Below, in pieces: positions 1 to 7,035 of a stretch of DNA of 14,455 bases. The position numbers and the translations under genes are program-made. The notes under the pieces were generated by a model. The model was given only the letters and a program-made list of their open reading frames with translations, did not search any database and was not told the DNA's origin. This stretch comes from CAIKBL01 sp043734785 (lineage in GTDB: Bacteria > Pseudomonadota > Gammaproteobacteria > Ga0077536). The stretch covers positions 1 through 14,455 of the forward strand of contig JAYTEX010000043.1 in the NCBI GenBank assembly GCA_043734785.1, written 5' to 3'. Numbering within the stretch: the first letter of the stretch is position 1; the number at the start of each line of letters is the position of its first letter.

Positions 1-130
1 CCGTGTCCCCTGGCAGGGCGGACAGCGGCAGGGTGTCGGGACCTCGCTGCTGCGCGTACCAGTTGAAACCCAGCCAGCCGAGCGCTGCCAGCACGGCGAC
101 GCCGGTCATCGTTTGAACAACGCTTTTCAT
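1..130 (-). CDS. Partial membrane-anchored protein of unknown function (N-terminus only)
   Basis: Only the first 43 codons are present; the gene runs off the left edge. The reading frame starts with MKSVVQTMTG and then has a hydrophobic segment at about residues 9-25 (GVAVLAALGWLGFNW), which looks like an uncleaved membrane anchor or a signal peptide. A polar stretch follows (YAQQRGPDTLPLS), so the rest of the protein is probably periplasmic. A GGGAGG Shine-Dalgarno sequence lies about 7 bases before the ATG, which supports this start. It begins 43 bases after the stop of the 169-residue repeat protein on the same strand, so the two are probably one operon. No family can be assigned from this fragment. 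Confidence 0.6.
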   Translation of the reverse strand, partial: MKSVVQTMTGVAVLAALGWLGFNWYAQQRGPDTLPLSALPGDT

Positions 131-173
131 CGCCGGCCTCCCACGTGAGATCCTGTATGAGGATCGCGCCTTC

Positions 174-683
174 TCACTGCTTAGCCAGTGACAGCGCGCT
201 GGTATTGATGTTTGCGGGTGGTGGCGGTGGCTGGTCGTCGAGCACCGTGCCCGGCGGCGCAAGTTGTAGCCCGCTCAAGTCGAACTGTGGTACCTCGGGG
301 ACGTTCGGTTCGGCCAGATTCGCCCCGACTTCGGCAAGTGTGATGCCGCTCAAATCGAATTCCGGCACCGGCACCATCACCGGCTCTACTAGCCACACGC
401 CGGGTTCAGCCATCGTCATGACAGTAGGCGCGGCCGGCGGCGCCGCGGCGGGACCAATCCGAACCATCTCAACCTGCGCACCCGCCTTCGCCAACACCGC
501 CTGGTAATGGCGCGCGGTGTGCTCGTCGACGCGCTTCTTAATCACCGTTCGCACTGAGAACAAGGCCTCTATGCGGGCAGCATCCGTCTTGAACAGCGTG
601 GCCAAATGGGTTTTGACCTGCGCCGGGTCGGCGCCCGGCATCAATTGCCCACTAAAGGCGATATCAAACAGGGACTCGGCCAT
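174..683 (-). CDS. Hypothetical protein with a charged N-terminal module and a 25-residue tandem repeat
   Basis: A 169-residue protein. Residues 1-75 form a compact module (FDIAFSGQL, then LATLFKTD, IEALFS, VIKKRVDE, AVLAKAGAQVEM). I have seen this pattern at the N-terminus of gammaproteobacterial hypothetical proteins, but no biochemical function is known to me. From residue 89 on, the sequence is Pro/Ala-rich and has an exact 25-residue period: copies start at 89, 114, 139 and a last partial one at 164. The best-kept parts are LAEVGANLAEP and VPEFDLSG; FDLSG occurs at 109-113 and 134-138. No signal peptide or transmembrane segment is visible. The start has GAGG about 6 bases upstream. It precedes the membrane protein at the left edge and diverges from peptide deformylase. 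Confidence 0.8.
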   Translation of the reverse strand: MAESLFDIAFSGQLMPGADPAQVKTHLATLFKTDAARIEALFSVRTVIKKRVDEHTARHYQAVLAKAGAQVEMVRIGPAAAPPAAPTVMTMAEPGVWLVEPVMVPVPEFDLSGITLAEVGANLAEPNVPEVPQFDLSGLQLAPPGTVLDDQPPPPPANINTSALSLAKQ

Positions 684-709
684 GGGGTTCCTCGCGACGG
701 TCGGACTCC

Positions 710-727
710 GTTACGACCCATCGTAAC
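710..727. repeat. Perfect 7-bp inverted repeat in a divergent promoter region
   Basis: GTTACGA (710-716), a CCCA spacer and TCGTAAC (721-727) form a perfect inverted repeat. It lies 27 bases upstream of the start codon of the 169-residue protein and in the region shared with the divergent deformylase gene. It could be an operator half-site pair or a hairpin in the leader of the minus-strand transcript. No T-tract follows on either side, so a terminator is unlikely. Confidence 0.4.
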
Positions 728-847
728 CAAAAACAGAGTATAGGTGCGTCCTTGGCCGTCATGTGGTATCAAATTGCTCCGCATTTCATTCGGGAGAACC
801 AAGATGGGCGTGCAAAACAGGGTCGGGGAACCGCACTCACCACAGCC

Positions 848-853
848 GGGAGG
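848..853 (+). promoter_or_regulatory. Ribosome binding site that fixes the GTG start of peptide deformylase
   Basis: GGGAGG ends 6 bases before the GTG at 860. The same frame is open back to position 752, but nothing similar precedes the upstream ATG at 752, and the peptide deformylase family begins at this point (xIKDILRMGD). Confidence 0.7.
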
Positions 854-859
854 CACACC

Positions 860-1393
860 GTGATCAAAGACATTCTGCGGATGGGCGATCCCCGCCTGCT
901 GGAAATTGCTGAGCCGGTCCAGCATTTCGACACGCCGGCACTCCATGCCCTGCTGGCGGACATGTTCGAGACCATGAAAGCGGCCAATGGCGCCGGGCTC
1001 GCCGCGCCGCAAATCGGCGTGCCTTTGCGGGTTGTGATCTTTGGCTATTCCGAGCATAACCTGCGCTACCCCGATGCGCCGAACGTCCCGGAAACCGTAT
1101 TGATCAATCCTGTGCTCGAGGCGTTGAGTGACGAATTAGAGGATGGCTGGGAAGGCTGTCTGTCCGTGCCTGGTCTGCGGGGCGTTGTGCCGCGCCATGC
1201 GCGCTTGCGCTATCGAGGATGTGACGCGCAGGGCCAGGCGTTCGAACGCACGGTCGAGGGCTTTCACGCGCGGGTAGTGCAGCACGAGTGCGACCACCTC
1301 GATGGAATCTTGTACCCAATGCGAATCCGGGACTTCACGCGCTTCGGGTATACCGAGGTGTTGTTCCCGGGTTTGGACACTGCTGACGATTGA
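860..1393 (+). CDS. def: Peptide deformylase
   Basis: Removes the N-formyl group from the initiator methionine of nascent proteins, a cytoplasmic metal-dependent reaction. All three family motifs are intact: motif 1 GAGLAAPQ at residues 44-51, motif 2 EGCLS at 98-102 and motif 3 QHECDH at 141-146. The expected metal ligands are Cys100, His142 and His146, with Glu143 as the catalytic base. With the GTG start at 860 the protein has 177 residues, normal for the family; the longer open frame from 752 would add 36 residues with no homology. Motif 2 reads EGCLSVPG, as in type I enzymes. It stands alone here, not next to fmt as in many proteobacteria, so it may be a second deformylase copy. The next gene is convergent. 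Confidence 0.95.
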   Translation: MIKDILRMGDPRLLEIAEPVQHFDTPALHALLADMFETMKAANGAGLAAPQIGVPLRVVIFGYSEHNLRYPDAPNVPETVLINPVLEALSDELEDGWEGCLSVPGLRGVVPRHARLRYRGCDAQGQAFERTVEGFHARVVQHECDHLDGILYPMRIRDFTRFGYTEVLFPGLDTADD

Positions 1394-1403
1394 TCGGGAC
1401 ATG

Positions 1404-1485
1404 TGCTGATCAGCAAGAACGGGCGGTGGACGGGCGCTGGGGATCTCCGGTCAAAGTCCTCGCGACTCCCGTCCCTCCGAGGACT
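1404..1485. repeat. Palindrome and hairpin between convergent genes
   Basis: The 90-base gap between def and the convergent VOC gene holds a perfect 12-bp palindrome (TGCTGATCAGCA, 1404-1415) and an 8-bp inverted repeat, AGTCCTCG at 1455-1462 with CGAGGACT at 1478-1485. The second overlaps the stop codon of the VOC gene. Neither is followed by a T-run, so a Rho-independent terminator is possible but not shown. Confidence 0.3.
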
Positions 1486-2449
1486 AATCTCGCAATATCC
1501 CCAACTGCGCCACCAGTGCTTCCCGAGTGTCCCTAAATTGCGGCGACACCATGACTTCCTGACCCAGGCGGTCCGCCGGTTCATCGCAGCGGAACGATTC
1601 CGGATGACTGACTGTCGCTTCAAATAGCGCCCCGCTCGGGGTTCGCACGTAAATCGAATCGAAGTAGCCGCGATCTTTTACATCTGAAGTGTCTGTAAAG
1701 CCCATGCCTTCCAGAAATCCTTTGATCGCGCTTTGTTCGGCGTGCGTTGCCACCTGGAACGCCATGTGGTGGACGGCCCCCTCGCCGAGCGTCCAACTGC
1801 CCTGCTTGAGTTTGGGTTCGACCACGAAATCGATATAGGTGCCACTCCCGCCCTTGCCCAGTGCATAGCGCACATACTGGCGATCCTCGGCGAGGCGGCG
1901 CGCGCCCCAGCCGCGTTGCATGAACTCCTCCATCGCTTCGAGATCGCGCACCGAGACACAGATCGCGTGCGTGCCGCGCAACATCAGATCGCGTGGCACC
2001 GGGCCATGGCTGTGAGGTGCACGAGTGTCATCTGCCACGCCGACGATCGCGTAATCAATCCCACACGGATGCTTGAAGTCCAGACAGCGCTCGCCAAGCC
2101 GCTCGTCTTCCTTCACCGCCAAACCGTGCTGCTCAAGGCGGTCCTTCCAGTAGCCGAGTGCGGAGCTTGGCGCCGACAGGCTGAAGTAGGTGATTTGTCC
2201 AGATCCGCGCCGCGCCTTCGCCCCGGTGTGTTTAACCGGGAAACTCGTCACTAGCGAACTCTCTTCACCCATATCGTTACCGTAATAAAGGTGGTAAACC
2301 GGTACCTGACCATCGTAGAGCAAGGTCTTCTTGACGCTCTTCAGTCCTAGCACCTTGGTGTGAAAATCGTAATCTTCCTGCGCATCCCCGGTGCATAGCG
2401 TGATGTGATGGTGGCGGGATAACGCGGAACCAGGCAAAGGATTCGACAT
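1484..2449 (-). CDS. Two-domain VOC (glyoxalase/extradiol dioxygenase) family protein, ring-cleaving dioxygenase-like
   Basis: A 321-residue protein of the MhqO/MhqA-like ring-cleaving dioxygenase group in the vicinal oxygen chelate superfamily. The first domain opens with RHHHITL at residues 12-18 and continues with FHTKVLGLKSVKKT and YHLYYGN; the second has VHHMAFQV at about 226-233 and LFEAT at about 275-279. The His, His and Glu in these segments match the usual VOC metal triad. Relatives open hydroquinone or catechol rings or act on quinone-like compounds; the true substrate is not visible. The start at 2449 is chosen over an in-frame ATG at 2476 because GGAGG lies 5 bases upstream and the family similarity begins there. 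It follows the YaiI gene on the same strand with a gap of about 185 bases, so it may have its own promoter. Confidence 0.85.
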   Translation of the reverse strand: MSNPLPGSALSRHHHITLCTGDAQEDYDFHTKVLGLKSVKKTLLYDGQVPVYHLYYGNDMGEESSLVTSFPVKHTGAKARRGSGQITYFSLSAPSSALGYWKDRLEQHGLAVKEDERLGERCLDFKHPCGIDYAIVGVADDTRAPHSHGPVPRDLMLRGTHAICVSVRDLEAMEEFMQRGWGARRLAEDRQYVRYALGKGGSGTYIDFVVEPKLKQGSWTLGEGAVHHMAFQVATHAEQSAIKGFLEGMGFTDTSDVKDRGYFDSIYVRTPSGALFEATVSHPESFRCDEPADRLGQEVMVSPQFRDTREALVAQLGILRD

Positions 2450-2454
2450 GGGAA

Positions 2455-2459
2455 CCTCC
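2455..2459 (-). promoter_or_regulatory. Ribosome binding site supporting the 2449 start of the VOC protein
   Basis: Minus-strand GGAGG is 5 bases upstream of the ATG at 2449. It lies inside the alternative frame that would start at 2476, which argues for the shorter protein. Confidence 0.65.
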
Positions 2460-2634
2460 GGCACTTTGGCGACCAAGAAAATAGGGTGAAGACGTTAGCA
2501 TACGGCTTGACAGGCGCACAGGCGAGAAACGCTGAAACTCGGTTGAGAACACGTCTTTCGTCGGCTTCGATAGGCGAAGGTGCCGAGGTTGACCGCCGAT
2601 ACCGTCATCCCGCGCAGCGCCACCTCAGCGGCAA

Positions 2635-3102
2635 CTAGCGCTTAGTTTGCAGTAACCAACGGTCGAGTTCACGCGCGAAGGCCTGCCGGTCACTCAGATT
2701 GAAGGTCGCCGTGCCGCCCGTTTGCACGCCACTGCTGCGCAGTGTCTCCATGAAATCCCGGAGTTCGAGCTGGCCGCGCACGTTGTCGCGGGTATAACGT
2801 TCGCCCCGGGGATTCAGCGCTTCGGCGCCCTTTTCGACTACTGCGGCGGCCAGCGGAATATCTGCCGTCACGACCAACTCGCCGGGGATGACATGATCGA
2901 TCACATAGCCATCCGCCCCATCGATGCCGCGCGCGACCCGGACCAATCTGATCCAGGGAGAAATCGGAATCGCGAGCGCCTTGTTGGCGACCAGAATCAG
3001 GGGCGTTTCCGTACGCTCAGCGGCTCGGAACAGCATCTGTTTGACGGGTACCGGACACGCATCGGCGTCGACCCAAATTTGCGGTATGGACATGGTATTC
3101 AT
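2635..3102 (-). CDS. yaiI: YaiI/YqxD family protein (UPF0178, DUF188)
   Basis: A 155-residue protein of full family length. The signature VDADACPVPVK is at residues 11-21, followed by VTADIPLA near residue 80 and LNPRGERYT near 96-104, all typical of this widespread family. The conserved aspartates (Asp12, Asp14, Asp81) resemble the acidic site of PIN-like nucleases, which suggests metal-dependent nucleic acid chemistry; to my knowledge the cellular role is not established. Two ATG codons nine bases apart (3102 and 3093) could serve as start, and neither has a good Shine-Dalgarno sequence. The gene diverges from the luciferase-like gene across about 285 bases. Confidence 0.9.
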   Translation of the reverse strand: MNTMSIPQIWVDADACPVPVKQMLFRAAERTETPLILVANKALAIPISPWIRLVRVARGIDGADGYVIDHVIPGELVVTADIPLAAAVVEKGAEALNPRGERYTRDNVRGQLELRDFMETLRSSGVQTGGTATFNLSDRQAFARELDRWLLQTKR

Positions 3103-3387
3103 GGAAAAGCGTGATCTGGGAGATGTGCTCGCGCGCGCAAGCGCGAACCACCATGCGGTGGCATAGCCCTCGATTGTGTCCTAGTCGCCCTCCGCACACC
3201 AGCGCTGCGGGATTCGCTGTCACCTCGTTTGCGGCGGGATTCGCGCCTAACGTTTGCGTCACCATGGGCGCATCGCAGGATCCGTTGTATGCTCTTAACC
3301 ACCGATTGCGGGCAGCCCAGGCAGTCCCTACGCATCCATTTGGCCTAATCATTTATCGATTGACGACTATTAAAAAGAGGCGCCCCC
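3103..3387. other. Divergent intergenic region between yaiI and the LLM oxidoreductase gene
   Basis: No convincing gene was seen in these 285 bases. They hold a direct repeat, GCGGGATTCGC at 3207-3217 and again at 3234-3244 (27-base period), and a GC-rich inverted repeat (TCGCGC/GCGCGA) near 3129-3146. The last 60 bases before the plus-strand gene are AT-richer and probably contain its promoter, but I could not pick a credible -35/-10 pair. Confidence 0.4.
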
Positions 3388-4494
3388 ATGCACGTCGGAA
3401 TATCCCCTATTTTTCAGAATCCCGGTAATCAAAGATCCGATGCCGAGGTTTATCGCGAAGAAGTGCGCTTGGCGGAGATGGCCGAACCGCTCGGTTTCGA
3501 ATCGATTTGGGCGATCGAGCATCACTTTACGGACTACACCATGTGTCCGGACCCAGTGCAGTTCCTGACCTACATGGCGGGACGCACGAAAACCGCCCTG
3601 CTCGGCACCAGTGTCATCGTGCTGCCCTGGCACGATCCCATGCGCGTTGCCGAACAGGTTTCGATGCTCGACCACCTTTCGGGAGGACGTATGATCCTCG
3701 GCCTCGGGCGTGGGCTGGCAAGTGTGGAATACGATGGCTTCCGGATCCCTCAGGGCGAAGGCCGTGATCGCTTCGTTGAATACGCAGAGTTACTGTTGGA
3801 AGGGTTGGAACGCGGCTATATGGAAGGCGGCGCAACTGTCAAGCAGCCACGGCGCGACATTCGTCCACTGCCCTTGAAGTCCTTTAAAGGTCGCAGTTAC
3901 GCGGCCGCCGTGTCGCCTGAATCGATGCCGATCATGGCGAAGCTCGGCGTGGGCTTGCTGGTCATTCCGCAAAAGCCGTGGGATGTTGTCAAGCAGGATT
4001 TCGCGATCTATCGTGACGTTTTCCTTAAGACCAACCATTGTGAGCCACCGCCGCCGTTCTGTGGTGGTTTCTATTTCGTCGACAAGGATCCCGTACGCGC
4101 GGAAGAAATGGCCATGCAGTGGATCGGGGCCTACTACCACACGGCGATGAAGCACTACGAGATGGCGAGCAGCAAATTCGGCACTGACAAGGGCTACGAG
4201 TTCTATCGTCACGTGAATAAATACATCAGCCGTCACGGCCTGGATGGCGCGGCTGCGGATTTCGCCAAGCTCATGCCGTGGGGCACACCGAAACAGGTCC
4301 TCGAGAAGATCGCCTATATGCAGGAGATCCTCGGCATGAACGCCATCAGTTGCAACTTCAGCTATGCAGGCATGCCCTATGCGGAGGCCGAACGCAGCAT
4401 GCGGTGTTTTGCTGATCATGTGCTGCCAGAACTCAAAAAGTGGAAATCGGCACCTTTCGGAGAGGCGGCGGCGCTTAATTTGCGGGTCGCCTGA
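3388..4494 (+). CDS. LLM class flavin-dependent oxidoreductase (luciferase-like monooxygenase)
   Basis: A 368-residue TIM-barrel flavoenzyme. Family hallmarks are LAEMAEPLGFESIWAIEHHF at residues 28-47, the strand LLGTSVIVLPWHDP at 71-84, AEQVSMLDHLSGGR at 88-101 and GLGRG at 105-109. Members use reduced FMN (or F420 in some lineages) with oxygen to hydroxylate or cleave small organic molecules; the substrate here cannot be read from the sequence. The length fits a complete single-chain enzyme, and no flavin reductase gene is adjacent, so electrons would come from elsewhere in the genome. The start has AGAGG about 8 bases upstream. The gene is followed on the same strand by rlmKL after a 200-base gap with a long hairpin, so co-transcription with rlmKL is doubtful. 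Confidence 0.9.
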   Translation: MHVGISPIFQNPGNQRSDAEVYREEVRLAEMAEPLGFESIWAIEHHFTDYTMCPDPVQFLTYMAGRTKTALLGTSVIVLPWHDPMRVAEQVSMLDHLSGGRMILGLGRGLASVEYDGFRIPQGEGRDRFVEYAELLLEGLERGYMEGGATVKQPRRDIRPLPLKSFKGRSYAAAVSPESMPIMAKLGVGLLVIPQKPWDVVKQDFAIYRDVFLKTNHCEPPPPFCGGFYFVDKDPVRAEEMAMQWIGAYYHTAMKHYEMASSKFGTDKGYEFYRHVNKYISRHGLDGAAADFAKLMPWGTPKQVLEKIAYMQEILGMNAISCNFSYAGMPYAEAERSMRCFADHVLPELKKWKSAPFGEAAALNLRVA

Positions 4495-4551
4495 GAAGAA
4501 GCTCGTGGCTGCGGGCTAAGACCCGCCGCGCGACGGCTGATTTTCTTCGTG

Positions 4552-4607
4552 CCTTCGCGGTGCTGCCAAAGCAGGTGCTGACTACTGCTTTGCAAGCACC
4601 GCGAAGG
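4552..4607. repeat. Long imperfect hairpin between the LLM gene and rlmKL
   Basis: The outer stem is 13 perfect base pairs (CCTTCGCGGTGCT at 4552-4564 with its complement at 4595-4607). After a 2x2 mismatch comes an inner 8-bp stem (CAAAGCAG at 4567-4574 with 4585-4592) and a 10-base loop. In all, 21 of 23 stem positions pair in a 56-base element. The preceding TTTTCTTCGTGCCTTCGCGG resembles intergenic CTTCGTG-CCTTCGTGG palindromes that I recall from many environmental proteobacteria. It has no T-tract on the plus side. It could be a dispersed REP-like palindrome, a processing site, or a leader structure about 95 bases before the rlmKL start. Confidence 0.7.
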
Positions 4608-4712
4608 AATCTAGATCGAACTCCGTGGACTGCTTCCTCGTCAACGGCTCCTTGCCACGAACGCGCACGACCCACGCGCTTTGTGCGGCCAGTCTGTAAG
4701 ATGCGCGCCACT

Positions 4713-6905
4713 ATGTCTTTCGAATACTTTGCAACCTGCCCCAAGGGAACAGTCGAACTGCTCGCGTCCGAGTTATCGGACTACGGTGCGAGTTCGCTCA
4801 AAACGCGCGCCGGGGGGGTTACTTTCGTAGGCGATCTTGAGGTCGCGTATCGTGCATGCCTATGGTCGCGGGTCGCCAATCGAGTGTTGCTGATCCTCGC
4901 GCGCTTCCCAACGACGGATGCGGCCACCCTCTACGCAGGCGTCTGCGCGATCGACTGGTCGGCGCATCTGCAGATCGATAGCACACTCGCCGTCGATACG
5001 GTGGTGAGCCGTTCGCAACTCACCCACAGCCAATACATCGCGCAGCGGACCAAGGATGCGATTGTCGATCAGATGCGGGATGCACAGGGCAAGCGACCCA
5101 ATGTGGATACGCACCACCCAGATGTGCGCGTCAATGTCTATCTGGATCGCGATCAAGCCCAGATCGCGATCGATCTCTCTGGCGAGAGCCTGCATCGGCG
5201 CGGCTATCGCACGGGCCAGGGCGCGGCGCCGCTCAAGGAAAATCTTGCAGCGGCTATTCTGCTGCGGGCACGCTGGCCGGCGCTCGCCGCGACCGGTGCG
5301 GCGCTCGTCGAACCCATGTGCGGCTCGGGCACGTTTTTGATCGAAGCCGCGATGATCGCCGGCGATATCGCGCCGGGACTTGCGCGCGAACACGTGGGCT
5401 GCGCACGCTGGCGAGGCCATGACGCGGCGCTATGGGAAACGCTTTTCTTTGAGGCCACGGCACGTAAGGCGGCGGGCGATGACAAGATCCCGCCCCTACT
5501 CGGCTTTGATGAAGATCCGCGCGCGGTCGAGACGGCGCGCGAGAACATCGCGAATGCGGGACTCGCGCGACACATCCGAGTGGAATGCCGAAACCTGCAA
5601 CAGGCATCGCCGCCCACCGAATTCAAGCCAGGCCTGGTCGTGTGCAATCCGCCCTACGGGGAACGGCTTGGCGTGCGCGCGGAAATGGCGAGTCTCTATC
5701 GCGAGTTCGGACATCAATTGCGCACGCACTTTCAGGGGTGGGAGGCTGCCCTTTTGATCGGCGACAGCGCGCTCGGCAACGCATTCGGAATCAAAGCACA
5801 ACGCCTGCATGCGCTGTTCAATGGCGCACTTGAATGCACGCTGCTACGCCTAAGCTTACAGCCTGAGTTCTTCAATCCGGAGATGCCGCCCGGCAGCGCT
5901 AGAGTCGTGCGTGCCCAGCAACGCATCGCAAAACAGGATGCACCCTCCCCGGGTGCGGCGATGTTCGCCAATCGTATCCAGAAGAATCTGCGCCTGCTCG
6001 GGCGTTGGGCACGACGTCATCAGGTGAGTTGCTACCGCCTGTACGATGCGGACATGCCGGAATATGCGCTCGCGATCGATCTCTACCAAACCGATCAGAC
6101 GTGGCTGCATGTGCAGGAATATGCCGCGCCCGCGACCATCGAACAGGACAAAGCCCGCGCACGCCTCGATGAGGCGCTCGCGCAACTGCCCGCACTGCTC
6201 ACGGTGCCACCCGAACGCGTGATATTCAAACGCCGCCAGAAGCAGCGCGGCACCGCGCAGTATGAACGCCTCGCAGAAGTCGGCAACTTCCTGGAGGTGC
6301 GGGAACAAGGCTTGAAATTTCAGGTGAACCTGCGCGACTATCTAGATACCGGCTTGTTCCTCGATCACCGGCTCACACGCGCCCTACTGCGCGATCGTGC
6401 GGCAGGACATGAAATGTTAAACCTCTTCGCCTACACCGGCAGCGGCAGTGTTTACGCCGCCGCAGGCGGCGCGCGTGGCACAACCTCGATCGATATGTCC
6501 GCCACGTATTGTGCGTGGGCGCGGCAGAATCTCGCGTTGAACGGCTTCGGCCTGCCACGGCATGAAGTGATCCAGGCTGATTGCCTTGAATGGCTTGCGC
6601 AGCCACCGCACCGGCGCTATGGAATGATTTTTCTCGATCCCCCAACCTTCTCTAATTCAAAGCGCATGGCCGGCACACTCGACATCCAACGCGATCACGT
6701 GAGTCTCATCGAGCAGTGCTTGAAGTGGCTGGCGCCAGTCGGCACGCTTTTCTTCTCGACCAATCTTCGACGCTTCAAACTCGATGGGGAGTCCCTTAAA
6801 GATCTTGAGATCACTGACCTTAGTCGCGAAACCTTGCCAGAGGATTTCAAGCGTGATGCGCGAATCCACCAATGTTTCGAAATCAGGCGCCTCGAAAGAG
6901 AATGA
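4713..6905 (+). CDS. rlmKL: Bifunctional 23S rRNA methyltransferase RlmKL
   Basis: A fusion enzyme that makes m2G2445 (RlmL half) and m7G2069 (RlmK half) in 23S rRNA from S-adenosylmethionine (E. coli numbering). About 730 residues; the E. coli protein has 702. The N-terminus (FATCPKGTVELLASEL) leads into a THUMP RNA-binding region with ERxNVDTHHPDVRVNVYL-like sequence at about residues 125-150. The first methyltransferase has EPMCGSGTFLIEAAM near 200 and the catalytic CNPPYGE near 310-316. The second has LNLFAYTGSGS near 569-579 and LDPPTFSNSKR near 640-650. Both halves look intact. The frame is open back to 4560, but family similarity begins at the ATG at 4713; an in-frame ATG at 4701 is equally possible. 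Neither has a clear Shine-Dalgarno sequence. The fused form is typical of Gammaproteobacteria. Confidence 0.95.
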   Translation: MSFEYFATCPKGTVELLASELSDYGASSLKTRAGGVTFVGDLEVAYRACLWSRVANRVLLILARFPTTDAATLYAGVCAIDWSAHLQIDSTLAVDTVVSRSQLTHSQYIAQRTKDAIVDQMRDAQGKRPNVDTHHPDVRVNVYLDRDQAQIAIDLSGESLHRRGYRTGQGAAPLKENLAAAILLRARWPALAATGAALVEPMCGSGTFLIEAAMIAGDIAPGLAREHVGCARWRGHDAALWETLFFEATARKAAGDDKIPPLLGFDEDPRAVETARENIANAGLARHIRVECRNLQQASPPTEFKPGLVVCNPPYGERLGVRAEMASLYREFGHQLRTHFQGWEAALLIGDSALGNAFGIKAQRLHALFNGALECTLLRLSLQPEFFNPEMPPGSARVVRAQQRIAKQDAPSPGAAMFANRIQKNLRLLGRWARRHQVSCYRLYDADMPEYALAIDLYQTDQTWLHVQEYAAPATIEQDKARARLDEALAQLPALLTVPPERVIFKRRQKQRGTAQYERLAEVGNFLEVREQGLKFQVNLRDYLDTGLFLDHRLTRALLRDRAAGHEMLNLFAYTGSGSVYAAAGGARGTTSIDMSATYCAWARQNLALNGFGLPRHEVIQADCLEWLAQPPHRRYGMIFLDPPTFSNSKRMAGTLDIQRDHVSLIEQCLKWLAPVGTLFFSTNLRRFKLDGESLKDLEITDLSRETLPEDFKRDARIHQCFEIRRLERE

Positions 6906-7035
6906 ACTTGGCAAGCATATTAGGTGAATTCAGATCACCAAAAAAATCCATAGGGAAAGCGCAGCACATCCAAATTATTGCAGCCATACCGCTGAAATCA
7001 TGAGCACAGTCGCGCGCAGTTGTTCGCTCAGCACC

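Noticed and set aside
752..859. N-terminal extension of peptide deformylase
   Set aside because: A GGGAGG site precedes the GTG at 860, and the family N-terminus matches from there.
3790..4419. Antisense frame of 209 codons over the luciferase-like gene
   Set aside because: Opposite a clearly real coding sequence, with no family features of its own.
4560..4712. N-terminal extension of the RlmKL frame
   Set aside because: The frame is open from 4560, but its first 51 codons include half of the intergenic hairpin, show no RlmL similarity and have no ribosome site; the family begins at about 4713.
4860..5420. Long antisense frame inside rlmKL (186 codons)
   Set aside because: It lies opposite a strongly conserved gene, is Arg/Ala-rich as expected of GC-rich shadow frames, and has no recognisable domain.
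6925..6948. GGTGA-TCACC hairpin followed by an A-run, considered as a terminator
   Set aside because: The A-run is on the wrong side for a minus-strand terminator and reads as A, not T, for a plus-strand one; the stem is only 5 bp. The 130-base gap between rlmKL and the OYE gene is AT-richer but shows nothing else.
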